Shown here: one piece after another, positions 8,510 through 15,315 of the stretch
Numbering within the stretch: the first letter of the stretch is position 1
How the letters are laid out: every line of letters begins with the position of its first letter
Source: an uncultured Prevotellaceae bacterium
GTDB lineage: Bacteria; Bacteroidota; Bacteroidia; Bacteroidales; Bacteroidaceae
DNA length: 40,807 nucleotides
Assembly: GCA_902776685.1 (NCBI GenBank)
Contig: CACYRB010000012.1
Span: 1 to 40,807 of the forward strand
Reading direction: 5' to 3'
Notes under the pieces: generated by a model
Told to the model about the DNA's origin: nothing
The model's input: only the letters and a program-made list of their open reading frames with translations
Database searches by the model: none
Made by a program: the position numbers and the translations under genes

Positions 8510-9952
8510 ATGATGACACGACAATATCTATCACACACCCTCCGCACCCTGCTCCTTGCAGGACTCGCCGCCCTCGCCTTCAGCGCATGCGACGAAACCA
8601 CCGACACCATCGGCGTCACCCGCACCGACGAGATGGACCACCTGCAAATCGCCACCGACACGTTCGACGTCAGCACACGCTCCATCGTTGCCGGACCCGT
8701 ACTCTCGCGCACCACCACCGGCTACCTCGGCCAGATACGCGACCCCGAGACAGGAGCCTACATCACCGCCGACTTCATGGCCCAGTTCGCCACACTCGAG
8801 GACTACTCCTTCCCCGAGCCCTCGCGAATGATCAGCAAGATTGGCGACACCATCGTGGCCGACTCCTGCGAGCTGCGACTCTTCTACGAGAACTTCTACG
8901 GCGACTCGCTCACCACCATGAAGCTCACCGCCCACGAGATGGCGCGCCCCATGAGCGAAGGCACCACCTACCTCACCGACTTCGACCCCAAGGCCCAGGG
9001 CTACCTCCGCACCGACGGCATCAACATCTCGAAGACCTATACCCTCGCCGACCTCAGCGTCAGCGAAGCCACACGCAACTCCACCAACTACACCCCCAAC
9101 ATACGCATCCCCCTCAACCAACCCTACACCGACCGCGACGGCAACCAGTACAACAACTACGGCACCTACCTCATCCATAAATACTACGCCGACGCCACCA
9201 ACTACACCAACTCCTACAACTTCATCAACCGCGTCACACCAGGCTTCTACTTCGAAACCAAGAGCGGACTCGGTGCCATGGCCAACGTACACATCAGCCA
9301 GCTCAACGTCTACTTCCGCTACCTCTCCGCCGACACCATCGCCCACGGCATAGCCTCCTTCGCCGCCACCGAGGAAGTGCTGCAGACCACACGCATCGGC
9401 AACGACCAGGCCACCATCGCCCGTCTCGCCGACGATCCCACCTGCACCTACCTCAAGACCCCCGCAGGCATCTTCACCGAGATGACCCTGCCCGTCGACG
9501 ACATTGTACGCGGCCACGACAACGACACCATCAACACCGCCCGCGTAGAGCTGCAACGCATCAACAGCAGCATCACCTCCGACTATCTCTTCGACATCCC
9601 GCAGACCCTCCTCATGATACCCCTCGACGAGATGCAGACCTTCTTCCAGAACAAGCAGATAGCCAACAACAAGACCTCATTCCTTGCCACCTATAACAGC
9701 AAGACCAACAGCTACATCTTCAACAACATCGGCTCGCTCATCCGCACCCTCGCCGCCCGCAAAGCCGCAGGCAGCACCTCGGCCGACTGGAACAAGGTGG
9801 TCATCATCCCCGTCACCATCAGCCGCAACACCGACAACGAGCTCACCACTGTCTTCCACGACATGTCGCTCAGCAGCACCCGCCTCGTCGGAGGCCCCGA
9901 GAACACAGGCAAGCCCGTCCGCATCAGCGTCATCTATAGCAAGTTCAAGTAA
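8510..9952 (+). CDS. DUF4270 family lipoprotein
   Basis: 480-aa predicted lipoprotein. The signal peptide ends in a lipobox AFSAC with the acylated Cys at residue 27, followed by DETTDTIG. The body resembles the DUF4270 family of Bacteroidetes, a beta-rich surface or periplasmic protein of unknown function, with recognisable blocks such as VSTRSIVAGPVLSRTTTGYLG and YLGQIRDPETGAYITADFM. Third codon positions are very rich in C and G, which produces a long antisense open frame that is not a gene. Co-directional with the starch-synthase-domain gene and probably co-transcribed. Function unknown; proximity to panCD and the GT5 domain is the only contextual clue. Confidence 0.8.
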   Translation: MMTRQYLSHTLRTLLLAGLAALAFSACDETTDTIGVTRTDEMDHLQIATDTFDVSTRSIVAGPVLSRTTTGYLGQIRDPETGAYITADFMAQFATLEDYSFPEPSRMISKIGDTIVADSCELRLFYENFYGDSLTTMKLTAHEMARPMSEGTTYLTDFDPKAQGYLRTDGINISKTYTLADLSVSEATRNSTNYTPNIRIPLNQPYTDRDGNQYNNYGTYLIHKYYADATNYTNSYNFINRVTPGFYFETKSGLGAMANVHISQLNVYFRYLSADTIAHGIASFAATEEVLQTTRIGNDQATIARLADDPTCTYLKTPAGIFTEMTLPVDDIVRGHDNDTINTARVELQRINSSITSDYLFDIPQTLLMIPLDEMQTFFQNKQIANNKTSFLATYNSKTNSYIFNNIGSLIRTLAARKAAGSTSADWNKVVIIPVTISRNTDNELTTVFHDMSLSSTRLVGGPENTGKPVRISVIYSKFK

Positions 9953-10043
9953 GGTTGAAAAGTTAAAAGGTTGAAAGGTTGAACAAACATACTGTCCCCA
10001 CCCTTCAACCTTTCAACATTTCAACATTTCAACATTTCACCCT
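9953..10043. repeat. inverted arrays of octad repeats
   Basis: Four 8-bp units resembling GGTTGAAA run from 9953 to 9984, starting at the DUF4270 stop codon. The complementary units (TTCAACCT then TTCAACAT three times, then TTCACCCT) run from 10004 to 10043. GTTGAAAGGTTGAA at 9970-9983 pairs perfectly with TTCAACCTTTCAAC at 10004-10017, so the region can fold as a terminator-like hairpin. Confidence 0.8.
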
Positions 10044-10048
10044 TCATT

Positions 10049-10183
10049 ATGGCCGACAACTTCCTCGAACGACACTACGAAGAATACGAAGCCCGCAAAC
10101 GCGAATGGCTTCGCAAAGGCAAGCACCCCGCAAAGCCCAAAGCCCGTCGGCAAATCCAGCGCCCCGACGACGAGGCTTTGTAA
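10049..10183 (+). CDS. small conserved basic protein, 44 aa
   Basis: ATG at 10049, stop TAA at 10181-10183, giving MADNFLERHYEEYEARKREW followed by a basic and proline-containing tail that ends DDEAL. The N-terminal part is amphipathic and charged, likely helical. I recall similarly short 'MADN(Y/F)LE' proteins in Bacteroidales genomes, usually unannotated. No function can be assigned. It begins a few bases after the octad repeats and lies just before the interspersed element, which starts about 13 bp after its stop. Confidence 0.6.
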   Translation: MADNFLERHYEEYEARKREWLRKGKHPAKPKARRQIQRPDDEAL

Positions 10184-10195
10184 AAAGCCGTTGAG

Positions 10196-10664
10196 TTGAA
10201 TCATGTCGAAAAACAAAATGTTAAATAATCCCAATAGCGGTGGTGAAAGACCTATCTTTCACCACCGCTATTGTTAAAAACCCATTTTCGATTTAACATT
10301 TCATTTAGCGCTACTTTTGTCCCCCTCACTCCCCTTCAACTCCCCTTTCACTCCCCTTTCAAACGCGAAACATATATGTTTCACCTCGCAAAAGACCGTC
10401 TTTTGCACTCCAAAAGCTAAGCTTTCACCACCCGAAAGCTTAGCTTTCGCACCCCGAAACATATATCTTTCGCAAATCAAAAGGCTCTCCATTTGCATGT
10501 AGGAACGCGGTGTTCCGCGTTAACCGACTGACAGACAGCGTTTTGCAAATTTCTCTCTATAACCACCTATCTTCCTCCCTGCGGACAACTATCCCACCGG
10601 CTTCATTTCGAACGATTCTCGACGTTAAAATCTTCACACCGAAAGGCTCCGATTTTAACATTTC
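10196..10664. repeat. interspersed ~470-bp palindrome-array element, copy A
   Basis: First of two copies in this window (the other is 34712-35181). In order it has: a shared TTGAATCATG; a perfect 18-bp inverted repeat with a 4-nt loop (10233-10272); TTTTCGATTTAACATTTCAT; a C/T-rich stretch (10318-10360); six consecutive 22-23-bp units (10367-10500), each a small palindrome; and a less conserved tail holding CAACTATCCCACCG, GTTAAAAT/ATTTTAAC arms and a final TTTAACATTTC. The palindrome block differs from copy B at 7 of 134 positions by my count. It fills the gap between the 44-aa gene and the FadL-like gene's terminator, with no credible ORF. Confidence 0.85.
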
Positions 10665-10689
10665 CACGAAATGCTTGCACAAAGCAAAC

Positions 10690-10725
10690 AAAAACAGCCT
10701 GCCATTGATGTGGCAGGCTGTTTTT
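10690..10725. terminator. strong bidirectional terminator
   Basis: Perfect 15-bp stem AAAAACAGCCTGCCA / TGGCAGGCTGTTTTT with loop TTGATG. The T-run on the minus strand fits termination of the FadL-like gene; the plus-strand T-run also fits. Confidence 0.85.
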
Positions 10726-10754
10726 GTATGCTATCCGATTTTATTTGAGGGTGT

Positions 10755-12308
10755 TCAGAACTTATAGCCGAGGGTGAAGAGTACTTGATGGCGCTTGTTC
10801 GACACGTCGACGGGGTTGGCGACGTTGTTGAGGTCGGGCACTTCGCTGTTGGTATAGCTCATGAAGGGTGCGAACTTTCCGTTCTGAGCCGAGTACTGGT
10901 AGGCAAAGTCGAGCGTGAGCGGTCCGACGTTGTAGCCGAGTCCGCAGGTGAAGCGGTTGGTCGATTCCCAGTTGGTGTAGTCGGTGGCCGAACTGTAGTA
11001 GGAGCCGTCGGTCTGGAGTGTTCCGTCTTTGAAGCCTTCCTTCTCGTACATGGGCGACACGTAGTTGTAGCCCACGCGCAGGGCGAGCTCGGGGATGGGG
11101 CGATACTCGGCACCGAGCTTCAGGGTGGACACGCCCTTGAGCGTCTGCTCGGTGTGGCGGTTCATCACGTCGTCAGATGCACTCGTGGTTGTGTAAGTGC
11201 CATACCAGTAGTCGTAGTACTCGCCGGTATTGTAGCGTGTGTCTAATGAACCATAGTCTGAGAACTCATAGCTGGCACCAAGGGCGAGGTAGTTGCCTAC
11301 GGTGTGGCCAAGGCTCAAGCCAAAGCGCCAGGGCGTGTAGAGTTTAAAATCGTAGCTCTCTCCACTGCTGGCTGGTTGCGGGCCTAAGGCACCGTCGCTG
11401 ATGATGGTGTAGTTAGTGGTCGTCAGGTCATACCATGTCGGTGTGTGTACGCTCAGACCAATGCGGAAGGGAGACGCCTCTATGGGCCGGAAGATAACAC
11501 CAGCCTTGATATCGAAACCTGTTCCGTCAATCTTGCGCTCGTCGGCCACATTGAAGTCGAAATTGTTGAGTTGCTCACGGTATTCGCCGTAGTGCTTGTA
11601 GTTCACATCGTGGATGCCGACGGTTATTCCCCAGTAGATGCGATCGCGATGATTGCCACTGAGGTTGAAGTCATACTCGCCGATGTAGCCCTTATGGGCA
11701 CGGTCGAGGGTGTAGGCTGTGGCAGGCTCATAGTACCACGTGTTATCGTCGGCACTGTAGTTCCAGTTGTCGGCATACATATAGTCAAGCTGGTTACAAG
11801 AGGCATAAGGATGGTCGTTATCGGGCACGCCGCTCGAATTTGCAGGGAAAAGCAATCCCTCATACTGTTTTATATAGGTGAGCTTGTTCTGCGACGCGTT
11901 GTTGAGCTGTCCGGCTGCCGAGAGTATGTAGTCGAAGTTACGACTCTTATGGTAGTTGAACGCGAAGTTGAGGTACGAGCTCTGTCCGCTCTTCATCGCC
12001 CAGACGAAGCCTGCCTGGTCGAAGCTCATGTTGGTCTTCTTGCCCTCGGCGAAGGCTTGTCCGTCTTGCTGCGAGACGAGTCCGAACGACACGTTAGCGC
12101 TGGAACGGCGGAAGAGTCCGATGCCGGCGGGGTTGGTGCCGATGGTTGAGATGTCGGCGCCGAGCGCATCCATCGCTCCACCCATACCCACGTAGCGAGC
12201 CGTACCGTTGAGGTCTTCGGTCACAATCTTTGCATTCTCATAGGTTTCCTGTGCTGACCCTGCCATCGCCGTGAACAGGAGCGCAGCGGTAAATAGATAC
12301 TTTTTCAT
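10755..12308 (-). CDS. OmpP1/FadL-family outer membrane porin
   Basis: 517-aa outer membrane beta-barrel of the FadL/TodX type, often labelled 'hemin receptor' in Bacteroides. A signal peptide (MKKYLFTAALLFTAMAGSAQ) is followed by the typical FadL N-terminus with GTARYVGMGGAMDALGADIS and STIGTNPAGIGLFRRS. The barrel has alternating aromatic strands and ends in FTLGYKF, a C-terminal Phe recognised by the BAM machinery. Family role: diffusion of hydrophobic or amphipathic compounds; substrate unknown. It is 46 bp downstream of the Tyr/Trp/Gly-rich gene on the same strand, with a heptad array between, and is closed by a strong terminator. Confidence 0.88.
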   Translation of the reverse strand: MKKYLFTAALLFTAMAGSAQETYENAKIVTEDLNGTARYVGMGGAMDALGADISTIGTNPAGIGLFRRSSANVSFGLVSQQDGQAFAEGKKTNMSFDQAGFVWAMKSGQSSYLNFAFNYHKSRNFDYILSAAGQLNNASQNKLTYIKQYEGLLFPANSSGVPDNDHPYASCNQLDYMYADNWNYSADDNTWYYEPATAYTLDRAHKGYIGEYDFNLSGNHRDRIYWGITVGIHDVNYKHYGEYREQLNNFDFNVADERKIDGTGFDIKAGVIFRPIEASPFRIGLSVHTPTWYDLTTTNYTIISDGALGPQPASSGESYDFKLYTPWRFGLSLGHTVGNYLALGASYEFSDYGSLDTRYNTGEYYDYWYGTYTTTSASDDVMNRHTEQTLKGVSTLKLGAEYRPIPELALRVGYNYVSPMYEKEGFKDGTLQTDGSYYSSATDYTNWESTNRFTCGLGYNVGPLTLDFAYQYSAQNGKFAPFMSYTNSEVPDLNNVANPVDVSNKRHQVLFTLGYKF

Positions 12309-12315
12309 ATTTCAC

Positions 12316-12344
12316 ATTATTATATTATTCATTATTCATTATTA
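12316..12344. repeat. four-unit heptad array
   Basis: ATTATTA, one extra T, ATTATTC, ATTATTC, ATTATTA in tandem between two minus-strand genes. Same four-by-seven format as the arrays at 6186-6213 and 6233-6260. Confidence 0.65.
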
Positions 12345-12354
12345 GCGCAGCGCC

Positions 12355-13365
12355 TTACCGTCTTCCGCCGAAGCTACCGCCACCACCGCCTGAGCGACCG
12401 CCGCCGAAGCCTCCGCCACCACCGAAGCTACCGCCAGAGGAACGGCTGCCGCCGAAGCCTCCACCGCCGCCGAAGCTGCCCGACGAACGCGAGGGTGAGC
12501 TGGAGCTGGGGGTATAGCTGCGTGTGGGCGTTGAGCTGCTGCGCGAGCCGCCGAAGTTGCCACTTCCGTTGCTATAGACTCCTGAGCGCGAGGGTGTATA
12601 GGTGCCGCGCGTGCCTGCGCTGGTGCCTGCACCGCGACTGACTGCCGTGCCGCCGAATCGGCCATTGCCGAAGGTGGTGGTGCGACCGTTGCTCACGCCA
12701 CGTGTGCCGCCATAGTTGATGCGACCGTGGTTTTGCGTGCCCGAGGGTCCGTTGTAGCTATAGTAGTGACCGCCATACCAGGGATAACCGTAGCCATAGT
12801 ACCAGGGACGATACCAACCGCCATACCAGCCGCCATAGCCATAGTACCAGGGGTCGTACCAACTGCTATACCAAGGATAGTACCACGAGTCGTACCAGGG
12901 ATAATAGCCCAGACCGGCACGCCAGTAGGGTCCGTAGCCCCAGGAATGATAGTACCACGGGTCGTAGAAACCGTAGTAGTCGTCGAAACGGCTCATGCGA
13001 CGGCTGTAGCGGAAGTCGTCATCATAGTCGTCAGCCCAATACTCCTGAGCAGGCCCAGCTGCAAAAAGGGTATCTACATAGGTGCTGTCGGGATAAAGGC
13101 CGTCGCCAGCCTCAAAGTCGATGATGTCGTTACCCTCGCCAATGGGCTGATAGCGGCTGCGGAAACGACCACGACGGTTATACTCGTCGACGTCGCGATT
13201 GCTGCCGACATAATAGGCAGGCTCTTCGCGCTCAACGGAATGAGGCCGGTTGGTCACAACTTTGTCGGACGACTTCTTCGGAACGAAGTAGAGGTCGTCG
13301 TCCTGAGCGGTGGCCGTTGATGCCACCATCAGGGTAAGCATTGAGAGCATCCAAATCTTTTTCAT
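12355..13365 (-). CDS. exported Tyr/Trp/Gly-rich low-complexity protein
   Basis: Starts best at the ATG at 13365 (MKKIWMLSMLTLMVASTATAQ, a clear signal peptide); the longer frame adds ten Asn/Lys residues. After an acidic region (about residues 20-125, DDD-rich) comes a Tyr/Trp-dominated block of repeated PWY, YYPWY, GGWYGGW motifs (about 130-205), then a Ser/Thr/Gly-rich region ending in GGGGGFGG-type repeats and FGGRR. No enzymatic domain is seen. Composition recalls aromatic, sticky or condensate-forming sequences; function unknown. The minus-strand upstream region carries TATTTTTG twice (13404-13411 and 13427-13434) next to a long inverted repeat shared with prmA. Confidence 0.75.
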   Translation of the reverse strand: MKKIWMLSMLTLMVASTATAQDDDLYFVPKKSSDKVVTNRPHSVEREEPAYYVGSNRDVDEYNRRGRFRSRYQPIGEGNDIIDFEAGDGLYPDSTYVDTLFAAGPAQEYWADDYDDDFRYSRRMSRFDDYYGFYDPWYYHSWGYGPYWRAGLGYYPWYDSWYYPWYSSWYDPWYYGYGGWYGGWYRPWYYGYGYPWYGGHYYSYNGPSGTQNHGRINYGGTRGVSNGRTTTFGNGRFGGTAVSRGAGTSAGTRGTYTPSRSGVYSNGSGNFGGSRSSSTPTRSYTPSSSSPSRSSGSFGGGGGFGGSRSSGGSFGGGGGFGGGRSGGGGGSFGGRR

Positions 13366-13430
13366 TTTCTTCTTATTTTTATTGTTTATTTTCATTCACG
13401 ATGCAAAAATACAACGAATTGCAATGCAAA

Positions 13431-13471
13431 AATAGGGAAAAACCCTAAAACTTGATAGGTTTTTCCCTATT
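13431..13471. promoter_or_regulatory. 14-bp inverted repeat in the divergent promoter region
   Basis: AATAGGGAAAAACC (13431-13444) and GGTTTTTCCCTATT (13458-13471) are perfect inverted repeats with a 13-bp spacer. Each end runs into a -7-like box: TATTTTTG on the minus strand at 13427-13434 and TAATTTTG on the plus strand at 13477-13484. It could be an operator shared by prmA and the Tyr/Trp/Gly-rich gene, or a hairpin in a leader. Confidence 0.6.
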
Positions 13472-13476
13472 TTTTG

Positions 13477-13484
13477 TAATTTTG
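13477..13484 (+). promoter_or_regulatory. -7 element for prmA
   Basis: TAATTTTG, a full match to TAnnTTTG, 24 bp before the prmA ATG. CTTG at 13451-13454, 22 bp upstream, is a weak -33 that falls in the spacer of the inverted repeat. Confidence 0.6.
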
Positions 13485-13508
13485 CAGTAAATTTTAACGC
13501 AGAAACAC

Positions 13509-14399
13509 ATGAAATACTTAGTTGCCGACTTCAAGATTACGGCCTCTAACGAACTGCTGACGAGCACCGCGCGCGACGTGTTGTGTTCGCAGGTGAGCGA
13601 GGCAGGGTTTGAATCGTTCGAGGAAACACCCGAAGGCGTGAAGGCCTACGTGCAGGAAGAATTGTTCGACCGCCCCATGCTCGAAACCATACTGGCCGAA
13701 TGGCCATTGCCCGAGAGCACGGTGGAATACACCATGGAGGAAGCCGAATATAAAGACTGGAATGCGGAATGGGAAACGGCTGGTTTTGAACCGATTATCA
13801 TCGACGACCGCATCAGAATCTACGATGCACGCAACGCCTCGGCTGCGCCCGATGCTCACTCTGAAGGAGAGCCGACTGAGGCAGGACTGATTCAGATTGG
13901 CATTGAGGCTCGCATGGCTTTCGGCACCGCCACCCACGAGACCACACGAATGATGGTGGCAGCCCTGCTCCGCACCGACACCACGGGCAAGAGCGTGCTC
14001 GATTGCGGATGCGGAACGGGAATCCTCGGTATCGTGGCCGCCAAGCTCGGTGCCGCACACGTGGTGGGCTACGACATCGACGAGTGGAGCGTGGAGAACG
14101 CACGCCACAACGCCGCGCTCAACGGTATCGACGACATGGAGGTGTTCCACGGGTCGGCACAGGTGCTCTCGCACGTGAGCGGACTGTTCGACGTCGTCAT
14201 GGCCAACATCAACCGCAACGTGCTGCTCGACGACATGGGCGCGTTCACCGAGGTGATGACCAAAGACGGAATGCTGCTGCTGAGCGGGTTCTACGAAGAC
14301 GACATCGCCCTGCTCAACGAGAAAGCCGCCGAACACGGATTGCACGAGACGTTCCGCTCAACCGAAAACGGATGGGCTGCACTGGCCTTGAAGAGGTAA
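13509..14399 (+). CDS. prmA: ribosomal protein L11 methyltransferase
   Basis: SAM-dependent enzyme that methylates ribosomal protein L11. 296 aa. The N-terminal substrate-recognition domain (about 1-100) is followed by AFGTATHETTRMM (near 138-150, conserved in PrmA), SAM motif I as LDCGCGTGILG near 161-171, an acidic motif GYDIDEWSVENA and the catalytic-face motif ANINRNVLL. It has its own -7 box and is divergent from the Tyr/Trp/Gly-rich gene. Its stop is separated by one base from the stop of the convergent GH25 gene, leaving no room for a terminator between them. Confidence 0.93.
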   Translation: MKYLVADFKITASNELLTSTARDVLCSQVSEAGFESFEETPEGVKAYVQEELFDRPMLETILAEWPLPESTVEYTMEEAEYKDWNAEWETAGFEPIIIDDRIRIYDARNASAAPDAHSEGEPTEAGLIQIGIEARMAFGTATHETTRMMVAALLRTDTTGKSVLDCGCGTGILGIVAAKLGAAHVVGYDIDEWSVENARHNAALNGIDDMEVFHGSAQVLSHVSGLFDVVMANINRNVLLDDMGAFTEVMTKDGMLLLSGFYEDDIALLNEKAAEHGLHETFRSTENGWAALALKR

Positions 14400-14400
14400 T

Positions 14401-15210
14401 CTAATCTTTTTCTTCCGAAATGGTAAGCTGTTTCAGGTCGTAGAAAGAGCCGTTATAGACGTTGAAGTCGACAAAGCCCTTGATGCCTGGCAAACGGCCG
14501 GCATCGGTGTGCTGCCAGAACTTCCAAGGCCCTTCATACTGAATCTTGTCGACATAGTAGTGGGCTATCCAATAGGGATAGTCATCGAACACGGGCGCAT
14601 TGAGATACTGCTGCTTAAATTTATAATAGGTATAAAGGATGGGCTTCACGTGGTAACGGTCTTCCACGACGTGAAGCCACGTGAGAACATCGCACTGGAA
14701 ATCTTCCACACTACGGTTCTCGGGCATGTGCTCAATGTCGAGCACCGGAGGCAGGTCGCCGTCTTCGAGTTTCACCTTGCTGAGAAACCACGCCGCCTGG
14801 TCGCGTGCTGACGACTTGTTGCTCCAGAAATGATAGGCTCCGCGAATGTAGCCGTTTTCGCGTGCCTGATGGAAATTGTCCTTGAACTTGGGGTCGAGGC
14901 GCGTGGAGCCCTCGGTGGCCTTAATCATGATGAAACGCAGGGGACACCCCGAAATCATACCATTGCGCAACTTGTTCCAGTCGATATTGCCCTGATAGTG
15001 GGAGATGTCGATGCCGTGAATCTCATAGCCGGCAGGATAGTCGGGGTCGCCAAAGAGCGCACGCCATCGGAAACCGGTTGGTTCGACGAAAAAATAATAG
15101 AAAGCCCAGAGATAGATACACAACATGATTGTGCCACCTATCAGCCAGGCTTTTCTATTGCTGATATGCGCGTTCTTGGCTTTGCGCGATGTCTTCTTTC
15201 GTTTCGTCAT
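14401..15210 (-). CDS. membrane-anchored GH25 lysozyme-like muramidase
   Basis: Predicted N-acetylmuramidase of glycoside hydrolase family 25. From the ATG at 15210 it is 269 aa. A Lys/Arg-rich cytoplasmic tail (1-19) and one transmembrane segment (about 20-41) precede the GH25 domain. Catalytic-domain landmarks are GIDISHYQG (66-74), IKATEGS, GAYHFW and VLDIE (156-160), giving Asp and Glu in the usual active-site places. The longer frame to 15270 reads through the octad repeats and is rejected. Peptidoglycan hydrolysis at the outer face of the inner membrane is the likely role. It lies downstream of pfp and collides with prmA. Confidence 0.88.
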   Translation of the reverse strand: MTKRKKTSRKAKNAHISNRKAWLIGGTIMLCIYLWAFYYFFVEPTGFRWRALFGDPDYPAGYEIHGIDISHYQGNIDWNKLRNGMISGCPLRFIMIKATEGSTRLDPKFKDNFHQARENGYIRGAYHFWSNKSSARDQAAWFLSKVKLEDGDLPPVLDIEHMPENRSVEDFQCDVLTWLHVVEDRYHVKPILYTYYKFKQQYLNAPVFDDYPYWIAHYYVDKIQYEGPWKFWQHTDAGRLPGIKGFVDFNVYNGSFYDLKQLTISEEKD

Positions 15211-15227
15211 TCTTATGGCCAAACCAA

Positions 15228-15311
15228 TTTGGAACATTGAATGGGTTGAAATGTTGAATAGCGTGAGCACTGTTGTCGTGCCCGCCTGTTCAACATTTCA
15301 ACACTTCAACA
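15228..15311. repeat. inverted octad repeats between pfp and the lysozyme gene
   Basis: GTTGAAATGTTGAA (15245-15258) pairs perfectly with TTCAACATTTCAAC (15289-15302), flanked by further 8-bp TTCAACA-type units to 15311. It has the same format as 9953-10043, but with the central base pairs swapped while pairing is kept. It lies just after the pfp stop and may act as a terminator. Confidence 0.75.
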
Positions 15312-15315
15312 TTTC

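Noticed and set aside
8531-9556. Minus-strand frame opposite the DUF4270 gene
   Set aside because: Gly/Val-rich shadow created by the C-rich third positions of the plus-strand gene.
10367-10500. CRISPR array at the palindrome units (also 34884-35017 and 22965-23052)
   Set aside because: Units are adjacent, 22-23 bp, with no unique spacers, and no cas genes are in the window.
10196-10664. Insertion sequence or transposon
   Set aside because: No transposase frame and no clear terminal inverted repeats or target-site duplication.
10510-10767. 85-codon plus-strand frame in copy A
   Set aside because: It lies over the repeat and the terminator hairpin, has no homologous frame in copy B and looks non-coding.
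15211-15270. N-terminal extension of the GH25 gene
   Set aside because: It reads through the octad repeats; the Lys/Arg-rich start at 15210 gives a normal type II membrane topology.
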